From: Verrucomicrobiales bacterium
Lineage (GTDB): Bacteria > Verrucomicrobiota > Verrucomicrobiia > Verrucomicrobiales > DEV007
Assembly: GCA_017991025.1 (NCBI GenBank)
Contig: JAGNMT010000065.1
Coordinates: forward strand, 1-11,409
Length of the DNA stretch: 11,409 nt
Direction of reading: 5' to 3'
Shown piece by piece: positions 7,192 through 11,409 of this stretch. The position numbers and the translations under genes are program-made. The notes under the pieces are model-generated. The model saw only the letters and a list, made by a program, of their open reading frames with translations, searched no databases and was not told the origin of the DNA. Numbering within the stretch: position 1 is the first letter of the stretch; each line of letters opens with the position of its first letter.

Positions 7192-8397
7192 TCACTCCGC
7201 CGCCAGGCGATGCATCGCGCCGCGCCAGTCTAGAACGATGGCTTCGCCATTTTCATCGGGAAAGAAGCCGGTCGGTTGTGTGACGGGATTGGCCGGATCG
7301 GCGGGTTTTTCGATTAGTTGATTCACCACTGTTTTGCTGGAAGGATCGTAGCGTAGCGCCCAGAGATTCCCGAAGCGCCAGTCCCCGTAGAGGAAATGCC
7401 CCTTTAGCGCGGGAATGGCCTTGCCGTGATAAACAAACCCTCCGGTGATGCTCAGACCATCGGCGCGATTGTACTCGTGGATCGGGTCGATAAAAACCGC
7501 ATCCTTGGGCGGATCGGGCTTCATTCCGAGTGCACCCATCATCGCCTCGCGCGTGGCGAAGACGTGACTCGCCTCGCGAAAGTTCCAGCCATAGTTGCCA
7601 CCCTTTTCGACGAGGTTGATCTCTTCATACAGATCCTGCCCGACGTCGGCAAGATAGAACAACCCGGTCTCCGGATCGATCGCAGAGCCCCATGGATTGC
7701 GGAACCCGAAGGCCCAGATCTCGGGCGCGGCATTCGGGGTTGCAGCGAACGGATTGTCATCCGGGATACCATAGGGAAGTTTCCCGGTCCGCCCGTCGAC
7801 ATCGAGCCGCAACACCTTGCCGCACCAGCTCGTAAGACGTTGCGAGAGCTGATGGACACCGTTTTTCACACCGCCGTCACCAACGCTGAGATACAGCATC
7901 CCGTCCTTCGGCCCGAAGAAAAGATTCCCGGAGTTGTGATTCCAGTCAGGCTTCTGGACTTCGAGGAGGATCCGCTCACTTGTCGGATCACCGAGATGAG
8001 GATTATTTTTTGAAACGGTGAACTCCGCGAGGACGAGCCGCTTCGGCCCCTGACGGGAAAATGTCAGGTAAAAGCGACCGTTCTCTTTGTATTCAGGATG
8101 AAACGCCAGACCTAGGAGCCCCTCCTCAAAATCCTTTTCCACACCCATGACTGCGGCCATGTCAAGAAAGACAGACGCTTCGGTTGCCGCCTCATCAGCA
8201 GGAAGAATCTTGATTTTCCCGGTCTGCTCCACGAGAAAACGACGATGGGTCCCGTCGTTTGGAATCTGCACGGAGATAGGCTTTTCAATTGTGAGTCCCT
8301 TGTAAATGGGCTCGAGTTTTATCTTCGGCGGCTCCGCCTGCAAGAAAGTAATGGAACCGAATAGAGTGAGAAGAAGAGTAGCGACAAGGAGCTTCAT
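7192..8397 (-). CDS. Secreted PQQ-type sugar (glucose/sorbosone) dehydrogenase
   Basis: This belongs to the soluble aldose dehydrogenase family (GSDH fold, six-bladed beta-propeller), which oxidises sugars in the periplasm or outside the cell using PQQ and Ca2+. The ATG at 8395-8397 is chosen because it begins a clear Sec signal peptide (MKLLVATLLLTLFGSITF, cleavage likely after LQA at 21); an in-frame TTG extension to 8508 lacks one. Of 401 residues, H154 (in WNHNSG) fits the catalytic His of soluble glucose dehydrogenase, and R233-N234 (in FRNPWG) fits the PQQ-contacting Arg/Asn. Further family blocks are YLSVGDGG, GQDLYEEINLV, GGNYGWNF, GGFVYHGKAIPAL and YGDWRFGNLWALR. Substrate and cofactor are not proven by sequence. 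It lies between the cupredoxin (135 bp upstream) and the GNAT gene (13 bp downstream). Confidence 0.88.
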   Translation of the reverse strand: MKLLVATLLLTLFGSITFLQAEPPKIKLEPIYKGLTIEKPISVQIPNDGTHRRFLVEQTGKIKILPADEAATEASVFLDMAAVMGVEKDFEEGLLGLAFHPEYKENGRFYLTFSRQGPKRLVLAEFTVSKNNPHLGDPTSERILLEVQKPDWNHNSGNLFFGPKDGMLYLSVGDGGVKNGVHQLSQRLTSWCGKVLRLDVDGRTGKLPYGIPDDNPFAATPNAAPEIWAFGFRNPWGSAIDPETGLFYLADVGQDLYEEINLVEKGGNYGWNFREASHVFATREAMMGALGMKPDPPKDAVFIDPIHEYNRADGLSITGGFVYHGKAIPALKGHFLYGDWRFGNLWALRYDPSSKTVVNQLIEKPADPANPVTQPTGFFPDENGEAIVLDWRGAMHRLAAE

Positions 8398-8427
8398 GAC
8401 CGCACCGTAGGAAAAGTCGGGGGGAAA

Positions 8428-8440
8428 TGCAAGCTTTGCA
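8428..8440. promoter_or_regulatory. Small inverted repeat upstream of the sugar dehydrogenase
   Basis: TGCAA-GCT-TTGCA forms a perfect 5-bp inverted repeat about 31 bp upstream of the dehydrogenase start codon, in the 135-bp gap after the cupredoxin gene. It could be an operator half-site pair. It is short enough to be chance. No convincing promoter or rho-independent terminator was found in this gap. Confidence 0.2.
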
Positions 8441-8532
8441 GGTGTGAATTGCAGGTTGACGCCCGGCGCGCAGACACTCCAAGTCCGACAAGTTGCCAGC
8501 AAAGTCAAGAGGGCCGAAAAAGCGCCTCACTA

Positions 8533-9072
8533 TCAATCGACAATCATAACACCATTCATCACCCTCCAGTGACCGGGGTAAGAACACAGGAAGGGGTATT
8601 CTCCTGCGGATTCGGGTGCGGTAAATTCAATAATCTCCGATTCTCCCGGCTGCAACAGCTTGGTGTGATAGAGAACATAATTCGAAGTGGGAATCGCATG
8701 GCGATCAGACAGGAAGGCCGGATCGGATAACTCAGCATCTGCTGCGGTGCCGACTTCCTCCAGAGTGCCGGGCTCGATGACCAGAAGATTGTGCGCCTGC
8801 AGATTGAGACTGTCGTCCGGGTTTACGAGCGTCAATCTCACTTTCCGGCCTGCTTTAACAGTAAACTCTTTCTTGTCAAAACGAAGTTCGGATCTGTCCG
8901 TCGTAATCGTGACCTCAGCGACGTCCGTTTCATCTTCGGACCTGCCGACGGAAGTTGCTGCCATTTCGATGATGCCAATAAAGAGAATACAAAAGAGAGT
9001 AGCGATCGACAGATGTGACGACAAGTCGACCTGTTCAACCGGGCCCGGAGAGGAGGGGTGAAATTTCGTCAT
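8533..9072 (-). CDS. Azurin-like blue copper protein (cupredoxin), membrane-anchored or secreted
   Basis: Cupredoxins carry single electrons between redox enzymes outside the cytoplasm through a type 1 copper. From ATG 9072 the product has 179 residues. It has a hydrophobic export or anchor segment (about 22-42), a beta-rich domain and the full type 1 ligand set: H94 (in LQAHN) and C163, H168 and M172 (in FLCSYPGHWRVMNG). The Cys-to-His and His-to-Met spacings are the same as in azurin (C112, H117, M121). An adjacent TTG at 9075 would add one residue. The N terminus before the hydrophobic stretch is about 20 residues, long for a plain signal peptide, so an uncleaved anchor is possible. It lies upstream of the sugar dehydrogenase on the same strand and may accept its electrons (inference). 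The electron partner cannot be read from the sequence. Confidence 0.87.
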   Translation of the reverse strand: MTKFHPSSPGPVEQVDLSSHLSIATLFCILFIGIIEMAATSVGRSEDETDVAEVTITTDRSELRFDKKEFTVKAGRKVRLTLVNPDDSLNLQAHNLLVIEPGTLEEVGTAADAELSDPAFLSDRHAIPTSNYVLYHTKLLQPGESEIIEFTAPESAGEYPFLCSYPGHWRVMNGVMIVD

Positions 9073-9324
9073 CAAGTTGAAAGTTGGCCATATAAACGGC
9101 AGCAGTCAAGGTAGTTGGAACGAGTTCAGGCCGACGACGCGGGAGTCGAAGCCGGCATTTTTTCATCCATCGCCTCGTAAAGCGGGCGATCTGAGAGCAA
9201 CGGGCATGGGTCCCCGGTTGAGAAACGACGGGTAACCGGTAGGTAATGTATCCCTGCCCGGCCACCCCACGAGGACAGTTTGCGAAACGAACGCCTGCAG
9301 CGTAGCCTCTCATCTCCCGACATC
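9073..9324. other. Divergent intergenic region (cupredoxin / protease)
   Basis: These 252 bp separate the leftward cupredoxin gene and the rightward protease gene, so promoters for both probably lie here. On the + strand a weak TTGAGA (9218-9223) precedes TA-rich sequence near 9242-9249 at non-ideal spacing (18-20 bp). On the - strand an AT-rich ATATAAA (9090-9096) lies about 20 bp from the cupredoxin start. Neither is convincing. No RNA gene, repeat or additional coding frame with support was seen. Confidence 0.4.
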
Positions 9325-10239
9325 ATGAAATGGTTATTCCTCCTTTGCCTACCTGTGACCTGCCTGCAGGCGCAATCGCCCGGAGTTCCCATTTACCCGG
9401 AGGGACGTGGAGCGCGGCCTCAGGCAGGATTGTTAGCGGCCGCAAAAGAGCTCTACGAGGTCAAGGCCTTGCTGTCGATCGAAACTCTCGCGGAACAAAG
9501 TAAACGGACGAGTTGCGAGCTGGCACTGCCCGCCCCCGAGACGAAGGAACTGAGCGGACGGGAGCGCTGGCAGCGGGCACGGGCCTCTCATGTGCGGGTC
9601 GGCTACTATTATCAGTGCACCCAGTGCGACAAGTGGCATCTGGATCTGGCAGGCGGCTATGCGATCACCGCGGACGGGGCGGTGGCGACCTGTGCCCATG
9701 TGATCGCACCACCGGATGAGATGAAGGAGGGATATCTTATTGCGGCGACCGATGAGGACGTGGTGATGCCGGTGCTGGAAGTACTGGCGGTGAATGCGGG
9801 CAAGGACTGTGCGATCCTCCGCGTGAAGGCCGATAAACTGACACCGCTGCCATTGGCCACAGAAGTGGCACCGGGGGACTCGGCTTGGTGTTTCAGCGAT
9901 CCGTCCGGGAAGCGCGGTTATTACAGTGAGGGAATCGTGAGCCGATTTGTGCAGCGACCTTTTTTGCGGAAAAAGGAGCAGACCGAAGGGGTTGAAGTAC
10001 CGAAGCCACTGTGGCTGGAGACAACGCTGGACTGGGCACCGGGATCGAGCGGGTCGGCACTCGTCGATTTGTACGGCAACTGCGTGGGACATGTTTCGGA
10101 GATTGAAGCAGTGATGGAGGACCAGCCAACGCGGGCACGGGGCAAAGGGGCGGCAGCAACAATGGCACGAGGAACCTACATCGTGTTTCATCAAGCGATC
10201 GCAGCAGCGGAGGTGAAGTCTCTGATCGAAACAAAATGA
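9325..10239 (+). CDS. Secreted trypsin-like serine protease
   Basis: This is a chymotrypsin/trypsin-fold serine peptidase, probably exported. ATG 9325 is chosen because it begins a Sec signal peptide (MKWLFLLCLPVTCLQA, cleavage likely after 16); a TTG at 9280 in frame would bury it. The 304 residues contain the catalytic triad in the expected order and contexts: H125 (ATCAHV), D161 (GKDCAILRV) and S242 (APGSSGSAL, fitting G-x-S-G). A segment at 192-206 (DPSGKRGYYSEGIVS) is typical of the HtrA-like trypsin domain, but there is no PDZ domain. A C98-T-Q-C101 pair followed by KWH sits just before the catalytic domain and could be a disulfide or metal knuckle. The substrate is unknown. It is monocistronic, and its 3' end faces the HupE-like remnant with a 12-bp gap. 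Confidence 0.83.
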   Translation: MKWLFLLCLPVTCLQAQSPGVPIYPEGRGARPQAGLLAAAKELYEVKALLSIETLAEQSKRTSCELALPAPETKELSGRERWQRARASHVRVGYYYQCTQCDKWHLDLAGGYAITADGAVATCAHVIAPPDEMKEGYLIAATDEDVVMPVLEVLAVNAGKDCAILRVKADKLTPLPLATEVAPGDSAWCFSDPSGKRGYYSEGIVSRFVQRPFLRKKEQTEGVEVPKPLWLETTLDWAPGSSGSALVDLYGNCVGHVSEIEAVMEDQPTRARGKGAAATMARGTYIVFHQAIAAAEVKSLIETK

Positions 10240-10251
10240 GACATCCCCTCG

Positions 10252-10771
10252 CTAAAACGGTATCCAGCCGAGAGCGAAAACCCGGTCAATCAGCCAGCCC
10301 GCCCCGCAAAGGAGCGTAAATACCGAAGTGGAGGTCCGGCCCGCACCGGCGTGCTTCCCTTTCGGGAGGAGAACCAGAACGGAAGAAAAGGCCAGGACGA
10401 TGAGGGCAAGAAGAAAGAGCAGGTGGTCGTAACCTACAAAGAGGTTCTCCATTCCGAGGCGAAAAAACCAGCCCATCTCATTGCCCTGCTTCCCGGTGTG
10501 CGCCGGGGTAAGAGCATAGCCAACGTCGAGGAAATAGTCCGGCTCTTCAAGACTGAAGACCACGGACATCTTCACCTCTTTGATCGCAAAATCACCGAGC
10601 ACCTGATGACGAATGCCGAGCGCAATGAAGCTCGATGTAGAGGAATGGGACGAGCGCAAAAACAAGAATGAGGGTCTCAAGGCCGCGTTTAACTCCGAAC
10701 TTGAAGAGGGCATGATAGGCGGGACGGCCACTGAAGTCCCCGGGGGAAATCGCGAGCGACTTGCCGATATC
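10252..10771 (-). pseudogene. Degenerate HupE/UreJ-like membrane protein remnant
   Basis: HupE/UreJ proteins are polytopic nickel permeases. Two adjacent open frames on this strand look coding. One (10771 to 10592) encodes GVKRGLETLILVFALVPFLY, resembling a late HupE membrane segment. The other (about 10620 to 10252) contains LGMENLFVGYDHLLFLLAL, resembling HupE helix 1, and ends WLIDRVFALGWIPF, resembling a HupE C terminus. The frames differ, so a frameshift lies near 10592-10625. The middle helices, including the FHGxAHG-type motif, are missing. The helix-1 motif HX5DH reads N-x5-D-H. The downstream frame has its own ATG at 10569 with a good Shine-Dalgarno (GAGG, 10575-10578), so a 105-residue two-helix protein could still be made. 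Nearby, FIALGIRHQVLGD may be a second degenerate copy of the helix-1 start. Family assignment is by motif memory; a short unrelated membrane protein is the alternative. Confidence 0.5.
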
Positions 10772-11037
10772 TCACACCGCATGAACCAGATTCCCGGGCT
10801 CGCCTAAAACCCTCGGCTTTTTGCCGAAACCACCCACTCCGTAAAATCCGCTGGTTGGCGCAATATTTTCTTGGAAAAAAGTTGGTTTTTCTTAAAAATG
10901 AGGAACCCTTGAAACGGACCTACCCGGGCTTCTATGATCCCTCTCCGGCAACTCGATACTGACGAAGCTCAGCTGTCTTTTCCGGATAGAGACTGAGTTA
11001 CCCGGAGAACTGAGGGCCGAAAACTGGTTAAGAATCG
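10772..11037. other. Intergenic region and long leader before the RRM gene
   Basis: This 266-bp stretch has no supported gene. At the left is a small hairpin, TCGGC-TTTTT-GCCGA (10813-10827), too short in the stem for a convincing terminator. Next is an AT-rich tract (about 10861-10900) holding a candidate promoter, then a leader of about 130 nt before the RRM start at 11038. The leader contains short inverted repeats, such as TCCGG (10981-10985) with CCGGA further on, and a 20-residue open frame (10934-10996). No strong Shine-Dalgarno precedes the RRM ATG. Confidence 0.45.
10871..10898 (+). promoter_or_regulatory. Candidate promoter of the RRM gene
   Basis: TTGGAA (10871-10876, 4 of 6 to the -35 consensus) is followed after 16 bp by TAAAAA (10893-10898, 4 of 6 to the -10 consensus) in the most AT-rich part of the window. 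It would give a leader of about 130 nt. The match is modest; the AT-rich context is the main support. Confidence 0.3.
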
Positions 11038-11409
11038 ATGAAATTGTATATTGGAAATCTGTCTTACGACACCACGGAATCCGACCTGCGCGAGTTTCTC
11101 GCCGCGTACGAGCCTATTGTCGACCTACACATGCCTCTCGACCGGGAAACCGGTCGCCAACGTGGATTTGCCTTCGTCACCCTCTCCAGTCGTGAGATGG
11201 GTGAGGCGGCAGTCGCCCAACTCGAAGGAGCCGACCTCGGCGGCCGTAATCTGCGCGTTCGCGAGGCAGAAGATCGCCGTGAATCTGGCGGCGGTGGCGG
11301 CGGTGGCGGCGGTGGCGGCGGTGGCCGTCCCCGTGGCGGTGGCGGTGGCGGCGGCGGTGGCTACGACCGCAGAAGCGGTGGCGGTGGCGGTGGTGGCCGT
11401 CCCAGAGGG
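11038..11409 (+). CDS. Glycine-rich RRM RNA-binding protein (3' end outside window)
   Basis: Single-RRM bacterial proteins bind single-stranded RNA; cyanobacterial relatives are cold-inducible. The frame from ATG 11038 is open to the window edge (124 codons, no stop), so the gene is partial. The RRM covers about residues 2-78, with RNP2 as LYIGNL (3-8) and RNP1 as RGFAFVTL (42-49), both carrying the aromatic residues that stack on RNA. A tail from residue 83 consists of Gly runs of 13, 9 and 7 broken by RPR and YDRRS, resembling RGG-type low-complexity tails. It is not in an operon with anything upstream, and its long leader suggests post-transcriptional control (inference). Family assignment is firm. 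Confidence 0.92.
   Translation, partial: MKLYIGNLSYDTTESDLREFLAAYEPIVDLHMPLDRETGRQRGFAFVTLSSREMGEAAVAQLEGADLGGRNLRVREAEDRRESGGGGGGGGGGGGGRPRGGGGGGGGGYDRRSGGGGGGGRPRG
11287..11399 (+). repeat. GGC/GGT codon repeats encoding the poly-Gly tail
   Basis: Bases 11287-11325 are a near-perfect tandem array of the 9-bp unit GGCGGCGGT. Further GGT/GGC runs lie at 11335-11361 and 11377-11397, separated by codons for Arg, Pro, Tyr, Asp and Ser. Only Gly codons GGC and GGT are used. All units are multiples of three, so slippage would change tail length without changing frame. Confidence 0.85.

Noticed and set aside
8398..8508. A 37-residue upstream extension of the sugar dehydrogenase
   Set aside because: It starts at TTG and would bury a clear signal peptide; the ATG at 8397 is the natural start.
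9280..9324. A 15-residue upstream extension of the serine protease
   Set aside because: It starts at TTG and places Arg-rich residues before an evident signal peptide beginning at ATG 9325.
9433..10194. A 253-codon frame antisense to the protease
   Set aside because: It overlaps a gene with an intact catalytic triad and signal peptide, and its own translation shows no recognisable domain.
10351..10671. A 106-residue Lys/Glu-rich frame on the + strand opposite the HupE-like remnant
   Set aside because: The opposite strand encodes hydrophobic helices with family-like motifs; the charged + strand frame is their expected mirror image.
10813..10827. Hairpin TCGGC-TTTTT-GCCGA as a terminator
   Set aside because: The stem is only 5 bp and no T-run follows it on either strand; the T-run is the loop itself.

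Overview
The window looks like chromosomal DNA of a moderately GC-rich, rod-shaped Gram-negative bacterium. The best guess is Verrucomicrobiota or a close PVC relative. That guess rests on protein style: an MreBCD/PBP2/RNase G cluster, a stand-alone azurin-like cupredoxin beside a secreted PQQ-type sugar dehydrogenase, and a bacterial single-RRM protein with a poly-Gly tail. No rRNA or marker gene confirms it. No IS element, tRNA, CRISPR array or phage gene was seen.

Left part (about 112-6613, + strand): a cell-elongation operon. A good sigma70-type promoter precedes mreB, mreC, mreD and mrdA (PBP2), then an RNase E/G-family endoribonuclease (rng). mreC/mreD and mreD/mrdA overlap, which suggests translational coupling. 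The products form the core of the elongasome: MreB filaments, the MreC/MreD membrane linkers and the PBP2 transpeptidase. RodA, the usual glycosyltransferase partner of PBP2, is not next to mrdA; rng occupies that position. The E. coli mre operon also ends in rng, so this pairing spans distant phyla.

Middle part (6624-9072, - strand): read right to left, a membrane-anchored or secreted azurin-like copper protein, a secreted PQQ-type aldose/sorbosone dehydrogenase and a GNAT acetyltransferase. The last two are only 13 bp apart. The first two could form a periplasmic sugar-oxidation and electron-transfer pair, which is an inference. This block converges on rng with a 10-bp gap.

Right part (9325-11409): a secreted trypsin-like serine protease (+) with an intact His/Asp/Ser triad. 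A degenerate HupE/UreJ-like membrane-protein remnant (-) follows, frameshifted, with its middle missing and one nickel-motif His replaced by Asn. Then comes an AT-rich promoter-like stretch with a long leader, and the start of a glycine-rich RRM RNA-binding protein (+) that runs off the window.

Most of the window is recognisable core or common accessory function. I found no convincing new multi-gene system. The items most worth checking are the mrdA/rng junction, the Cys-rich candidate metal site in PBP2, the dehydrogenase/cupredoxin pair and the HupE-like remnant.
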